The notes below the pieces were generated by a model that saw only the letters and a list, made by a program, of their open reading frames with translations, was not told the DNA's origin and did not search any database. From the NCBI GenBank assembly GCA_045106855.1, contig JBGCFI010000008.1:1-64000 (forward strand): 64,000 nucleotides of DNA, given 5' to 3'. Below, piece after piece: positions 1 through 10,692 of the stretch (the stretch's first letter is position 1; the number at the start of each line of letters is the position of its first letter). The translations under genes were made by a program, and so were the position numbers. Origin of the DNA: Granulosicoccus sp045106855. GTDB lineage: Bacteria; Pseudomonadota; Gammaproteobacteria; Granulosicoccales; Granulosicoccaceae.

Positions 1-81
1 ATAGGTCCGAGCAGTGGGACAGGTCCCCATCCTTTTGGTTGAGTCCAATACATGGACTTAACCGAGTAGCGCCATAGAAAA

Positions 82-158
<77 letters not shown>

Positions 159-270
159 ACGACGCCGCTATTCTAACCTATAGCACTTAACAAGTGCGGG
201 GCTTTTTGGCTTGTGTCGTTCTGAATAACCCTGCATTGCTGTTGACCTAAAGAGTCAGCGGGTAAAACGC

Positions 271-296
271 AAAATCCCCGCAGTAGCGGGGATTTT
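271..296 (-). terminator. Bidirectional intrinsic terminator downstream of rpoD
   Basis: A perfect 11-bp inverted repeat, AAAATCCCCGC / GCGGGGATTTT, surrounds a 4-nt loop. It lies about 150 bases past the rpoD stop. The A/T ends of the stem give a run of U on transcripts from either strand, so it can end rpoD and anything arriving from the other side. It also separates rpoD from the tRNA gene. Confidence 0.85.
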
Positions 297-314
297 ATTT
301 ACATCGTGCAGTGG

Positions 315-438
315 ATTCCCGCCTACGCGGGAATGACTCCGCCTACGCGGGAATGGCTCCGCCTAAGCGGGAATGGCTCCGCCTACGCGGGAATGGCTCC
401 GCCTAAGCGGGAATGACTCCGCGTTGGCAGGAATGACT
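315..438. repeat. Tandem array of a 20-bp palindromic repeat
   Basis: Six head-to-tail units of exactly 20 bp start at 319, 339, 359, 379, 399 and 419. The consensus is CCGCCTACGCGGGAATGGCT. Units 1-5 differ at only one to three sites (C/A in the loop, A/G near the end) and the sixth is diverged. With the bases just before it, the first unit forms the palindrome ATTCCCGC-CTAC-GCGGGAAT. The array begins seven bases past the rpoD stop codon, inside its 3' UTR. The core resembles the dispersed ATTCCC-N8-GGGAAT repeats known from Neisseria (dRS3) and other bacteria. Confidence 0.9.
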
Positions 439-444
439 GAGCTG

Positions 445-2259
<1,815 letters not shown>

Positions 2260-2287
2260 ATGGTACCTGCTGTCAGCGTAACCCCTT

Positions 2288-2316
2288 ATTATACTCGATG
2301 GGCTGCGCAATGAAAG
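2288..2316 (-). promoter_or_regulatory. Sigma-70 promoter of rpoD
   Basis: Reading the minus strand, a perfect TATAAT (2288-2293) sits 17 bases from CTTTCA (2311-2316), a 3/6 match to TTGACA. It would start transcription near 2281, leaving a leader of about 20 bases before the ATG at 2259. Confidence 0.65.
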
Positions 2317-2493
2317 GTAAAAATGTGGTTAAGACTGTCGACCGTGTTACGTCCTTCTAACCTCAGAGGCAAGGTATTGCCAACTGAATCAATTTAAAAG
2401 GCCTCTCTGATTTATACTTGCCTGCTTCGTCAATTGTTTTACTGATCGATTATGCGCAATCGGGCGCAATCAACCTAAGGAGATTCCTGTCGC

Positions 2494-4497
2494 ATGACTT
2501 CCCGTCGCGAACTCGCCAATGCCGTACGAGCGCTCAGTATGGATGCTGTCCAGCAGGCAAATTCAGGCCATCCAGGCGCACCGATGGGCATGGCAGATAT
2601 TGCCGAAGTCCTTTGGAACGATTTTCTGGTCCATAACCCCGGCAATCCCTCCTGGGCCAACCGTGATCGATTTGTACTGTCCAACGGTCATGCCTCGATG
2701 TTGCTGTACTCTTTACTGCACCTCTCAGGCTACGATCTGCCTATCGGGGAATTGAAGAATTTTCGACAACTGCATTCGAAAACCCCCGGGCATCCCGAGT
2801 ATGGATACGCTCCCGGTGTGGAAACAACCACCGGGCCGCTGGGGCAGGGAATTGCCAACGCCGTGGGTATGGCAATAGCCGAAAGAACTCTCGCAGCGCA
2901 ATTCAACACCGCCGAGCATGCCATTGTCGATCACCGTACCTACGTGTTCCTGGGTGATGGATGTCTAATGGAAGGTATCTCTCATGAAGCCTGTTCATTG
3001 GCGGGCACCCTGAGTTTAGGTAAGTTGACGGCCGTTTATGATGACAACGGCATTTCCATAGACGGGGAAGTAGAGGGTTGGTTCACTGATGACACGCCAG
3101 CGCGTTTCCGGGCGTATGGCTGGCATGTGATCGCCGGGGTGGACGGACATGACGGTGATGCCATCAAGGCAGCGATGGAGGAAGCCCGTGCAGAAACTGC
3201 AAAGCCCACATTGATATGTGCAAGGACGACGATTGGTTTCGGCTCGCCCAACAAAGGTGGCAAGGAAAGCAGCCACGGCGCGCCTTTAGGGGCTGATGAA
3301 ATAGCGCTGGCTAAAGAACAGTTGGGTTGGAGCCACGCAGCGTTTGAAGTGCCTGATGACGTTTATGCCGGATGGAGTGCAAAAAACAGCGGCGCTACGC
3401 GCGAGTCACAATGGCAGGATCTTTTCAAGTCTTACCAGAGCGTTAACCCTGACATGGCAGCGGAGTTCAACCGGCGGATGGCGGGTGAACTGCCTGATGG
3501 CTGGAGTTCAGATTCTCAAGCGTATGTTGATGCAGTTGTTGCCAAAGCTGAAAGTATTGCTTCGCGAAAAGCGTCGCAGAATGCGCTTAATGGTCTCGGT
3601 CCTTTGTTACCCGAGTTTCTGGGTGGGTCTGCCGATCTTGCCGGTTCCAACTATACGATCTGGAGTGGCTCAAAAGAGATTTTGCACAACCCCGAAGGCA
3701 ACTATGTCAACTACGGGGTTCGCGAGTTTGCAATGATGGCAATCAGTAATGGTGTTTGTCTGCACGGTGGCTTCCGTCCCTATTCGGCAACCTTCTTGAT
3801 GTTCTCGGAGTACGCTCGCAACGCATTGAGAATGTGCGCACTCATGAAGCTTGCAAACATTTTTGTTTTCACCCACGACTCTATCGGAGTCGGTGAAGAT
3901 GGTCCTACGCATCAACCGGTTGAGCAGACGGCCACGTTGCGTCTAGTGCCCGGCATGTCAACATGGCGCCCCGCGGATTCGGTCGAGTCGGCCATTGCGT
4001 GGAAGTTGGCTGTCGAACGCCAGCAGGGTCCTTCTTGTCTGATTTTCAGCCGTCAAGGGTTGCAGCACCAGGAACGAAGTGCTGAGCAACTGGCTAATGT
4101 GTCGCGTGGCGGATATATCCTCCATGAGCCTTCGAACTCCCCGGTGGCGATTATCATTGCGACGGGCTCCGAGGTCGGCATTGCTATGACTGCCGCTCAA
4201 TCTCTGGGTGAACAAGGAACGCCTGTTCGTGTCGTGTCCATGCCAAGTACTGACACATTCGACGCTCAGGAACCGGCTTACCGGGAATCTGTTTTACCTG
4301 CCTCTTTGCGTGCTCGGGTAGCCGTGGAAGCAGGGAGTACCGATGGCTGGCGTAAGTATGTTGGATTGGATGGTGACGTTCTGGGCATCGATACCTACGG
4401 TGAGTCCGGACCTGCAGGGGATGTGTACAAGCATTTTGGACTGACTGCCGAGCAACTCATGTCAACCGTCAAAGCGTGCATTGCGAACAACGGTTAA
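2494..4497 (+). CDS. tkt: Transketolase
   Basis: Thiamine-diphosphate enzyme moving two-carbon ketol units in the pentose phosphate pathway. The full family length (667 aa) is present. Visible motifs are NSGHPG near residue 23, NGHAS near 64, the ThDP/metal-binding motif GDGCLMEGISHEA from residue 154, and the pyrimidine-domain segment THDSIGVGEDGPTHQPVEQ. A strong Shine-Dalgarno (TAAGGAGA) precedes the ATG. It is first in a plus-strand series with gap, pgk and an aldolase, an arrangement common in proteobacteria for gluconeogenesis and pentose interconversion. No RuBisCO or phosphoribulokinase gene is in the window, so a Calvin-cycle role cannot be claimed. Confidence 0.97.
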   Translation: MTSRRELANAVRALSMDAVQQANSGHPGAPMGMADIAEVLWNDFLVHNPGNPSWANRDRFVLSNGHASMLLYSLLHLSGYDLPIGELKNFRQLHSKTPGHPEYGYAPGVETTTGPLGQGIANAVGMAIAERTLAAQFNTAEHAIVDHRTYVFLGDGCLMEGISHEACSLAGTLSLGKLTAVYDDNGISIDGEVEGWFTDDTPARFRAYGWHVIAGVDGHDGDAIKAAMEEARAETAKPTLICARTTIGFGSPNKGGKESSHGAPLGADEIALAKEQLGWSHAAFEVPDDVYAGWSAKNSGATRESQWQDLFKSYQSVNPDMAAEFNRRMAGELPDGWSSDSQAYVDAVVAKAESIASRKASQNALNGLGPLLPEFLGGSADLAGSNYTIWSGSKEILHNPEGNYVNYGVREFAMMAISNGVCLHGGFRPYSATFLMFSEYARNALRMCALMKLANIFVFTHDSIGVGEDGPTHQPVEQTATLRLVPGMSTWRPADSVESAIAWKLAVERQQGPSCLIFSRQGLQHQERSAEQLANVSRGGYILHEPSNSPVAIIIATGSEVGIAMTAAQSLGEQGTPVRVVSMPSTDTFDAQEPAYRESVLPASLRARVAVEAGSTDGWRKYVGLDGDVLGIDTYGESGPAGDVYKHFGLTAEQLMSTVKACIANNG

Positions 4498-4524
4498 GTT
4501 GCCTTCATGTGTGAAGTGGCAACT
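4497..4524 (+). promoter_or_regulatory. Intergenic hairpin between tkt and gap
   Basis: AGTTGCC-TTCA / TGAA-GT-GGCAACT pairs around a TGTG loop, starting on the last base of the tkt stop codon. No U-run follows, so it is more likely an mRNA processing or 3'-end stabilising structure than a full terminator. The function is inferred only from shape and position. Confidence 0.4.
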
Positions 4525-4580
4525 ATCCGCTTGCATATCAAAACATTAAAGATCAAGAAAAATAGACAGGTATAAAAATC

Positions 4581-5582
4581 ATGGCAGTCAAAATAGCAAT
4601 TAACGGGTACGGAAGAATTGGTCGTAACATTCTTCGTGCAATCCATGAGCTGGGCCGTGCATCAGAATTTGATGTAGTGGCCATAAACGACCTTGGGGAT
4701 GCTGAAACCAATGCTCACCTGACTCAGTACGATACAGCCCATGGCAGGTTCCCCGGTGAAGTGTCTGTAGACGGGGATCATCTGGTTGTTAACGGGGACA
4801 AGCTGCGCGTATTCGCTGAACGTGATCCCTCGAAGTTGCCCTGGGGAGAGTTGGGTGTAGACGTTGTGCTCGAATGCACTGGTCTGTTCACGTCCAAAGA
4901 GAAAGCCGGTATGCATCTGGCCGCGGGTGCCAAAAAAGTCATTATTTCGGCACCTGGCGGATCAGATATTGACAGAACAGTGGTGTATGGCGTCAACCAT
5001 TCGGAATTGAAAGCATCGGATCAAATCATATCCAACGCCTCGTGCACGACAAACTGTCTGGCACCTATGGCAAAGGCCTTGAATGAGTCGGTAGGCATTG
5101 TGCGCGGGTTAATGACAACCATTCATGCGTACACAAACGATCAGGTGCTAACGGACGTCTATCACAAGGATTTAAGACGAGCACGTTCTGCCACCATGTC
5201 AATGATTCCGACAACAACGGGTGCCGCCAAAGCGGTTGGACTTGTGCTACCCGCATTGAATGGCAAGCTGGATGGATTTGCGATGCGCGTGCCTACGATT
5301 AACGTATCAATTGTTGACCTTACGTTTACCGCTGGCAGAGATACAACGGTAGAAGAAATCAACAGCATCATGCAGGGGGCTGCGGATGGTACTGTGCTGG
5401 CCTATACCGACAAGCCACTGGTTTCAATCGATTTCAATCACACGTCTACATCATCCAACTTTGACTCCGGCATGACGCGCGTCATGGAAGGCAACCTGGT
5501 CAAGGCTTGCAGCTGGTATGACAACGAGTGGGGATTCTCGTGCCGAATGCTCGACACCACTATTGCTGCTGTTAGTGCCTAA
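4581..5582 (+). CDS. gap: Glyceraldehyde-3-phosphate dehydrogenase
   Basis: Phosphorylating GAPDH, 333 aa, reversibly converting glyceraldehyde-3-phosphate to 1,3-bisphosphoglycerate. The Rossmann start INGYGRIGRN, the catalytic motif SNASCTTNCLAP (nucleophile Cys155) and the C-terminal WYDNEWGFSCRMLD are intact. Acidic INDL near residue 36 is the kind of sequence seen in NAD-preferring enzymes, though cofactor choice is not proven. It lies 83 bases after tkt and 30 before pgk on the same strand. Erythrose-4-phosphate dehydrogenase (Epd) is a close relative and the main alternative. The conserved pairing with pgk fits Gap. Confidence 0.95.
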   Translation: MAVKIAINGYGRIGRNILRAIHELGRASEFDVVAINDLGDAETNAHLTQYDTAHGRFPGEVSVDGDHLVVNGDKLRVFAERDPSKLPWGELGVDVVLECTGLFTSKEKAGMHLAAGAKKVIISAPGGSDIDRTVVYGVNHSELKASDQIISNASCTTNCLAPMAKALNESVGIVRGLMTTIHAYTNDQVLTDVYHKDLRRARSATMSMIPTTTGAAKAVGLVLPALNGKLDGFAMRVPTINVSIVDLTFTAGRDTTVEEINSIMQGAADGTVLAYTDKPLVSIDFNHTSTSSNFDSGMTRVMEGNLVKACSWYDNEWGFSCRMLDTTIAAVSA

Positions 5583-5612
5583 CCGTATTGTGTCGAAGGA
5601 GGACTGCGAGTC

Positions 5613-6791
5613 ATGATGAAGCTATTCAAAGAGCAACCGTTATCAGGGCAACGAGTGCTGGTGCGTCAGGACCTCAACGTACCTTTAAAGGAAGGGCAGA
5701 TCACATCGGACAAGCGTATTCGTGCCTCCATTCATACGCTGCAGTATGCGATTGAAGCGGGTGCCAAAGTCATGGTGATGTCGCATCTTGGGCGACCGGT
5801 AGAAGGTCAGCCTGAAGCAAAATCGTCTTTGGCGCCTGTTGCGACTAGGCTGGGTGAGCTATTAGGTACGCAGGTAAGATTGATAACCGACTATCTGGAT
5901 AAAGCCCCCAATATCGCCGACGGTGAGGTGGTTCTGTTAGAGAATGTACGCTTCAACATCGGTGAAAAGGCTGATGATGAAGCATTAGGCAAACGCTACG
6001 CCGATCTGTGTGATGTCTATGTCATGGACGCCTTTGGTACCGCGCATCGGGCCCAGGCGTCTACACATAGCGTAGGCAAGTATGCCCCGATAGCCTGTGC
6101 CGGCCCCTTGCTTGCTGCTGAGCTTGATGCCTTGTCTGCGGCGCTGGTGAGTCCCAAACGCCCATTGCTGGCAATTGTGGGCGGCTCGAAGGTATCAACG
6201 AAACTGACGGTGCTTGAATCGCTTGCGGACAAGGTTGATCAGTTGATTGTGGGTGGCGGTATAGCCAATAACTTCATCGCAGCGGCGGGTCACAAGGTAG
6301 GCAAGTCATTGTACGAACCTGATCTGGTTGACGCAGCCGCATCATTGATGACTCGTGCCGAAGCACGGGGTGCCAACATTCCCGTTCCGGAGGATGTTGT
6401 TTGCGCTCCCGAGGTGTCGGACGACGTCGAAGTCAGCATTCGTCAGGCATCAGAGGTGGAATCTTCAGACCTGATTCTCGATATTGGCCCGAAAACTGCC
6501 GAGTCTTATGTCGAACTTATTCGCGATGCGGGGACAATTGTCTGGAATGGTCCGGTTGGGGTTTTCGAGATAGAACTGTTTGGTCACGGCACCAGAGTAT
6601 TGGCCGAGGCCATTGCGCAGTCCAGCGCGTTTTCCATCGCCGGAGGCGGGGATACGTTGGCAGCGGTAGATAAATACGGTATTGAAGATCGAGTGTCGTA
6701 TATATCAACCGGTGGTGGTGCTTTTCTGGAGTTTCTGGAAGGTAAACCGCTGCCAGCCGTAACCATGCTGAAATCCCGCAACGACGGATAA
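5613..6791 (+). CDS. pgk: Phosphoglycerate kinase
   Basis: Transfers phosphate between 1,3-bisphosphoglycerate and ADP in glycolysis and gluconeogenesis. It is 392 aa, the normal bacterial length. The N-terminal substrate loop (VRQDLNVPL), MSHLGRP, the hinge segment LLAIVGGSKVSTK and the nucleotide-binding end (WNGPVGVFE, then IAGGGDTLAAV and ISTGGGAFLEFLEG) are all there. An AGGAGG Shine-Dalgarno sits upstream of the chosen ATG, and the gene is 30 bases after gap, so co-transcription is likely. No pyruvate kinase gene follows, unlike many relatives with tkt-gap-pgk-pyk-fba order. Confidence 0.97.
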   Translation: MMKLFKEQPLSGQRVLVRQDLNVPLKEGQITSDKRIRASIHTLQYAIEAGAKVMVMSHLGRPVEGQPEAKSSLAPVATRLGELLGTQVRLITDYLDKAPNIADGEVVLLENVRFNIGEKADDEALGKRYADLCDVYVMDAFGTAHRAQASTHSVGKYAPIACAGPLLAAELDALSAALVSPKRPLLAIVGGSKVSTKLTVLESLADKVDQLIVGGGIANNFIAAAGHKVGKSLYEPDLVDAAASLMTRAEARGANIPVPEDVVCAPEVSDDVEVSIRQASEVESSDLILDIGPKTAESYVELIRDAGTIVWNGPVGVFEIELFGHGTRVLAEAIAQSSAFSIAGGGDTLAAVDKYGIEDRVSYISTGGGAFLEFLEGKPLPAVTMLKSRNDG

Positions 6792-6848
6792 TCGTTGTTT
6801 TACACTTTGCCGGCGCTCTAGTCCGCAAACAAATTGAGATGCACAGTT

Positions 6849-7898
6849 ATGACGGATACGCTTTCACTGCTTGGCGACGAAGCCGAGTATTTACTGGACC
6901 ACACCTGCGATGGTCTGCCCAAAGAGTTGGTTCAGCTACCCGGTCCTGACTTTGTCAGTCGGGTTATAGGCGAGAGTGATCGTGGGCCCGGCACGATGCG
7001 TTCGATGCAACAGATTTTTAATTCCGGGCGTCTGGGTGGGACAGGCTACATGTCGATGCTGCCGGTGGATCAGGGGATAGAGCATTCAGCAGGAGCCTCG
7101 TTTGCACCCAACCCTATCTACTTTGACCCTGCGAATATTGTCGAACTTGCCATCGAAGGCGGTTGCAACTGCGTCGCTTCCACACTAGGAGTGCTGGGAT
7201 CTGTGTCGCGTCGTTACGCACATCGTATACCCTTCATGGTTAAGCTGAATCACAACGAAACACTCACCTTGCCTGCGATGTATGAGCAAACCTTGTTTGC
7301 TCAGGTAGAACAGGCGTTTGACTTGGGTGCGCTGGCTGTTGGTGCCACTATTTACTATGGCTCGTCTGATTCCCGGCGTCAGATTCAGGAAATCTCCGAA
7401 GCTTTCTATCGAGCACATCAATTGGGTATGGTCACGGTACTTTGGGCTTATCTGCGTAACTCGGAATTCAAGAAGGATGGTACCGATTACCATGTCTCAG
7501 CCGACCTCACCGGCCAGGCCAACCACCTCGCCAGTACCATTCAGGCAGACATCGTCAAGCAGAAGCAAGCTGAAAACAACGGTGGCTACAACGCCATAGG
7601 CTTTGGCAATACGCATCCAAGGGTCTACTCCGATCTGACCACTGACCACCCGGTCGATCTGGTGAGATACCAGGTGGCCAATTGCTACATGGGTCGTGCG
7701 GGTCTGATTAATTCCGGTGGCGGGTCCGGTGACAATGATCTTCAGCAGGCAGTCCGTACTGCTGTCATTAACAAGCGAGCTGGAGGTATGGGCCTTATTT
7801 CTGGTCGTAAAGCATTCCAGAAGGATATGAAGGATGGTGTCGCCCTACTTAATGCGATCCAGGACGCCTATCTGGATGAAAGAGTAACGGTTGCCTGA
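6849..7898 (+). CDS. fbaB: Fructose-bisphosphate aldolase class I (FbaB/DhnA type)
   Basis: Predicted Schiff-base aldolase interconverting fructose-1,6-bisphosphate with two triose phosphates. The protein (about 349 aa) has the family stretches MLPVDQGIEHSAGASF, FMVKLNHNETLTLP, GATIYYGSSDSRRQ and, near the C-terminus, the phosphate-binding SGGGSGDNDLQQAVRTAV and GGMGLISGRKAFQKDMKDG. The frame is open from a TTG at 6834. I prefer the ATG at 6849, with GAGA nine bases upstream. Class II aldolases are more usual in this operon position in gammaproteobacteria, so the class I type is a mild surprise. Confidence 0.93.
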   Translation: MTDTLSLLGDEAEYLLDHTCDGLPKELVQLPGPDFVSRVIGESDRGPGTMRSMQQIFNSGRLGGTGYMSMLPVDQGIEHSAGASFAPNPIYFDPANIVELAIEGGCNCVASTLGVLGSVSRRYAHRIPFMVKLNHNETLTLPAMYEQTLFAQVEQAFDLGALAVGATIYYGSSDSRRQIQEISEAFYRAHQLGMVTVLWAYLRNSEFKKDGTDYHVSADLTGQANHLASTIQADIVKQKQAENNGGYNAIGFGNTHPRVYSDLTTDHPVDLVRYQVANCYMGRAGLINSGGGSGDNDLQQAVRTAVINKRAGGMGLISGRKAFQKDMKDGVALLNAIQDAYLDERVTVA

Positions 7899-7916
7899 TA
7901 AATTTTGTTTGCAGAA

Positions 7917-7941
7917 GGGTAGCTGCTGATTGCGGCTACCC
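7917..7941. terminator. Hairpin between convergent fbaB and purC
   Basis: GGGTAGCTGC and GCGGCTACCC form a 10-bp stem (one G-U pair) with a 5-nt loop. It lies 18 bases after the aldolase stop and 22 before the purC stop. Neither side has a good U-run, so termination strength is uncertain. The position between convergent genes supports a shared terminator role. Confidence 0.5.
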
Positions 7942-7963
7942 CAAAAGCGGCAGGCTTGTTTAG

Positions 7964-8896
7964 CTAGCTGCGGACCGTTAAGCGCTCAACCGCTTCCCGG
8001 TACTTTGCCAAAGTGCTGCTGATGATGTGTTCAGGCAGCGCTAATCCAGGTGGTTGTTTGTCCCAGTCCTGGGTTTCAAGCCAGTCACGGACGAATTGTT
8101 TGTCGAAGCTTTTTGGGCTGCTGCCGGGCTCCCAGCTATCAGCTTCCCAGTAGCGTGAAGAATCGGGCGTAAGAATTTCATCCATCAGCACCAAGTTGCC
8201 TTGCGCGTTTGTACCAAATTCGAATTTTGTATCGGCAGTGATAATCCCACGCTGGGCCGTGTAGAGAGCGGCATTGTTATACAGGGCGAGGCTGATCCGG
8301 CGTATTTCATCAGAACGTTCACTTCCGACTATCTCGCACATACGCTCATAACTGATGTTTTCATCGTGATCGCCCAGCTCGGCCTTGGTTGCCGGTGTAA
8401 ATATGGGTTGGTTGAGTTTACTGGCCTGCGAGAGTCCCGGCGGAAGTTCTACACCACAAACAGACCCGGATTGCTGGTAATCCTTCCAACCTGATCCAAT
8501 AAGGTAGCCGCGAACGACCGCCTCAATGGGCAGTGGTTTAAGTTTGCGGATAATCATGCATCGACCTGCCGCTTGCGCACGTTCAAGTGGGTCAGACAGC
8601 ACCTCTTCCAGAGGTATGTTGGCCAGATGATTGGGAATAAGGGCGCGAACCTGATTAAACCAGAACAGGGCAAGTTGAGTGAGTAGCTTGCCTTTGCCGG
8701 GAATAACATTGGGCATTATGACGTCGAATGCCGACACACGATCTGTTGCGATCATGAGCCAATGCTGATCATCAATGGTATAGATATCTCGTACCTTGCC
8801 GCGGTAGTGCAATGGCAATGAAGCGATACTGCTGGTATGCAGAGCGTCGGGATTGTCCGGGCAAGCAGATGTATCGACAGGAGTGGAGCTAGACAT
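7964..8896 (-). CDS. purC: SAICAR synthetase
   Basis: Phosphoribosylaminoimidazole-succinocarboxamide synthase, the ATP-dependent step joining CAIR and aspartate in purine synthesis. The N-terminal RGKVRDIY, TDRVSAFDV and PNVIPGKGKLLTQ segments and the later motifs VVRGYLIGSGWKDY and DTKFEFG are characteristic. At 310 aa it belongs to the longer PurC type rather than the roughly 240-aa E. coli type. It is divergent from purE across 69 bases, which must hold both promoters. I could not identify a convincing PurR-type operator there. Confidence 0.96.
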   Translation of the reverse strand: MSSSTPVDTSACPDNPDALHTSSIASLPLHYRGKVRDIYTIDDQHWLMIATDRVSAFDVIMPNVIPGKGKLLTQLALFWFNQVRALIPNHLANIPLEEVLSDPLERAQAAGRCMIIRKLKPLPIEAVVRGYLIGSGWKDYQQSGSVCGVELPPGLSQASKLNQPIFTPATKAELGDHDENISYERMCEIVGSERSDEIRRISLALYNNAALYTAQRGIITADTKFEFGTNAQGNLVLMDEILTPDSSRYWEADSWEPGSSPKSFDKQFVRDWLETQDWDKQPPGLALPEHIISSTLAKYREAVERLTVRS

Positions 8897-8965
8897 GGTT
8901 TTACACGCGAAGGATCTCGGGTGTGAAGTATACTATGCCGCCCGCTTCGAACCTCCGAGCCCGGA

Positions 8966-9451
8966 ATGAGTAAAGTACACGTTGGGATTGTCATGGGTAG
9001 TAATAGCGACTGGCCTGTCATGCAAAAGGCTGCCGAGCTACTCACAGAATTTGCGGTACCCCACGAATGCCGGGTGGTCTCTGCGCATCGTATGCCCGAT
9101 GACATGTTCACTTACGCAGAAAACGCTGAGCTGCGAGGATTGCAGTGCATCATTGCAGGCGCTGGAGGGGCGGCGCATCTGCCGGGAATGCTGGCAGCCA
9201 AGACGCTTGTGCCCGTCTTGGGTGTGCCGATGCCCACCCGTCATCTGAGCGGACAGGATTCACTGTACTCAATAGTACAAATGCCAAAGGGTATACCGGT
9301 TGCCACGTTTGCCATTGGCGATGCCGGTGCCGCCAACGCCGCATTGTTTGCGATTGGCATGTTGGCGCGAACAGACGAGTCGCTGCGGGAACAACTTGCC
9401 CAATGGCGGGACGCCCAGACTGCTCATGCCAAGGCGATGGAGCTCTCATGA
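8966..9451 (+). CDS. purE: N5-carboxyaminoimidazole ribonucleotide mutase
   Basis: Class I PurE (161 aa), converting N5-CAIR made by PurK into CAIR. The diagnostic motifs are VGIVMGSNSDWPVM, VSAHRMPDDM, IAGAGGAAHLPGM and VPMPTRHLSGQDSLYSIVQMP. Its stop codon overlaps the purK start (ATGA at 9448-9451), so the two are translationally coupled. purC lies divergently upstream, giving a compact purine locus. Confidence 0.97.
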   Translation: MSKVHVGIVMGSNSDWPVMQKAAELLTEFAVPHECRVVSAHRMPDDMFTYAENAELRGLQCIIAGAGGAAHLPGMLAAKTLVPVLGVPMPTRHLSGQDSLYSIVQMPKGIPVATFAIGDAGAANAALFAIGMLARTDESLREQLAQWRDAQTAHAKAMELS

Positions 9452-10611
9452 CTGTCGGCGGCGATAAAAATACTCAGGTAAAAACGCTTGCACCCGGGGC
9501 CACGCTGGGTGTTATCGGGGGTGGTCAACTAGGTCGTTACTTTGTCATCAAGGCAAGGCAGTTTGGTTATACGGTGTGGGTACTCGATCCCGACGCCGGC
9601 GCGCCTGCCATGCAGCTAGCCTCGGTTCCTTTGGTCGCTGCCTACGATGACGAGCAGGCGTTACGCAAGCTGGGTACGGCCTGCGATGCGGTTACAATCG
9701 AATTTGAAAATGTGCCGGCCAGTAGCCTGGAGCTGCTTTCCACTCTTACGCAAGTTGCTCCAGCATCAGCAAGTGTCCAGGTATCGCAAGACAGGTTGGC
9801 GGAGAAACAGCATGCGCTTGACAGCGGCCTGTTGCCGGTGCCACATGCCGCCATTTTATCCCTGCAGGATATTGATGCTGCGACAGACTCGATCAGCTTC
9901 CCGGCTATCCTGAAAACCTCACGACTGGGATACGACGGTAAAGGTCAACGCACCTGCCATAACAAACAGGATGTAGTTACCGCCTTTGAACAGTTTGGTG
10001 CTGTGGCCTGTGTCCTGGAGCAGCGAATCGACCTTGCAGCAGAAATATCGGTTGTGCTGGCTCGCGGTTTTGATGGAGAAGTTGCTGTTTTTCCGGTCGC
10101 TCAGAATATCCATGTCGATGGAATTCTTTTTACCTCTGTGGTGCCAGCCTTGCAAAATGAAGACGTAATTTCCAAGGCAGGTGAGCAAGCCTGTTCACTG
10201 GCAAAATCAGTGGATCATGTAGGTGTGCTGGCGGTGGAATTCTTTATCGCAAAAGAGGGAAAACTATACTTTAACGAGATGGCACCCCGTCCACATAACA
10301 GTGGGCATTACACGTTAGATGCGACACTTTGCAGTCAATTCGAGCAGCAGCTACGAGTGTTGTGCGCACAACCTCTGGGAGGCACAGACCTACTGTCGCC
10401 GGTGGCCATGCTCAATCTCCTGGGCGATGTCTGGGGCCCGGAACCCCCGACGTTTGGCACGGTTTTTAGTGAGCCTGGATGTCATCTGCATTTGTACGGT
10501 AAATCAGAGGCCCGCGCCGGACGTAAAATGGGCCACATAAATTGCCTGGCCACTGATAGTAAAAGCGCCGAGACATTGGCGCAACGTCAGCATGAGGCGC
10601 TGTTAATTTAG
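9448..10611 (+). CDS. purK: N5-carboxyaminoimidazole ribonucleotide synthase
   Basis: ATP-grasp enzyme (388 aa) carboxylating AIR with bicarbonate at the expense of ATP, feeding PurE. Recognisable segments are LGVIGGGQLGRYFV, VTIEFENVP, ILKTSRLGYDGKGQ and FFIAKEGKLYFNEMAPRPHNSGHYTLDA. The frame stays open far upstream inside purE, but homology starts only after the ATG at 9448, which forms an ATGA overlap with the purE stop. That start is therefore used. Confidence 0.96.
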   Translation: MTVGGDKNTQVKTLAPGATLGVIGGGQLGRYFVIKARQFGYTVWVLDPDAGAPAMQLASVPLVAAYDDEQALRKLGTACDAVTIEFENVPASSLELLSTLTQVAPASASVQVSQDRLAEKQHALDSGLLPVPHAAILSLQDIDAATDSISFPAILKTSRLGYDGKGQRTCHNKQDVVTAFEQFGAVACVLEQRIDLAAEISVVLARGFDGEVAVFPVAQNIHVDGILFTSVVPALQNEDVISKAGEQACSLAKSVDHVGVLAVEFFIAKEGKLYFNEMAPRPHNSGHYTLDATLCSQFEQQLRVLCAQPLGGTDLLSPVAMLNLLGDVWGPEPPTFGTVFSEPGCHLHLYGKSEARAGRKMGHINCLATDSKSAETLAQRQHEALLI

Positions 10612-10692
10612 CCTCTACACAGGGATGTAGCCTTGGTATGGATCTCGCATTGGCATTAACCAACGAGTTCCAATTTACGGATTTAAAGCACC

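Noticed and set aside
315..438. Short repeats near rpoD as a CRISPR array
   Set aside because: The 20-bp units are directly joined with no spacers, and there are no cas genes.
2260..2310. Upstream 17-codon extension of rpoD
   Set aside because: The extension covers the -10 box at 2288-2293 and has no similarity to RpoD, so the start must be at 2259 or 2241.
9145..9447. Upstream 101-codon extension of purK
   Set aside because: It lies out of frame inside purE, shows no homology and has Arg/Cys-rich composition typical of a shadow frame. The ATGA overlap at 9448 is the natural start.
10612..10692. JUMPstart/ops (RfaH) element before the capsule genes
   Set aside because: I looked for GGCGGTAG upstream of kpsF and between the main operons and did not see it.
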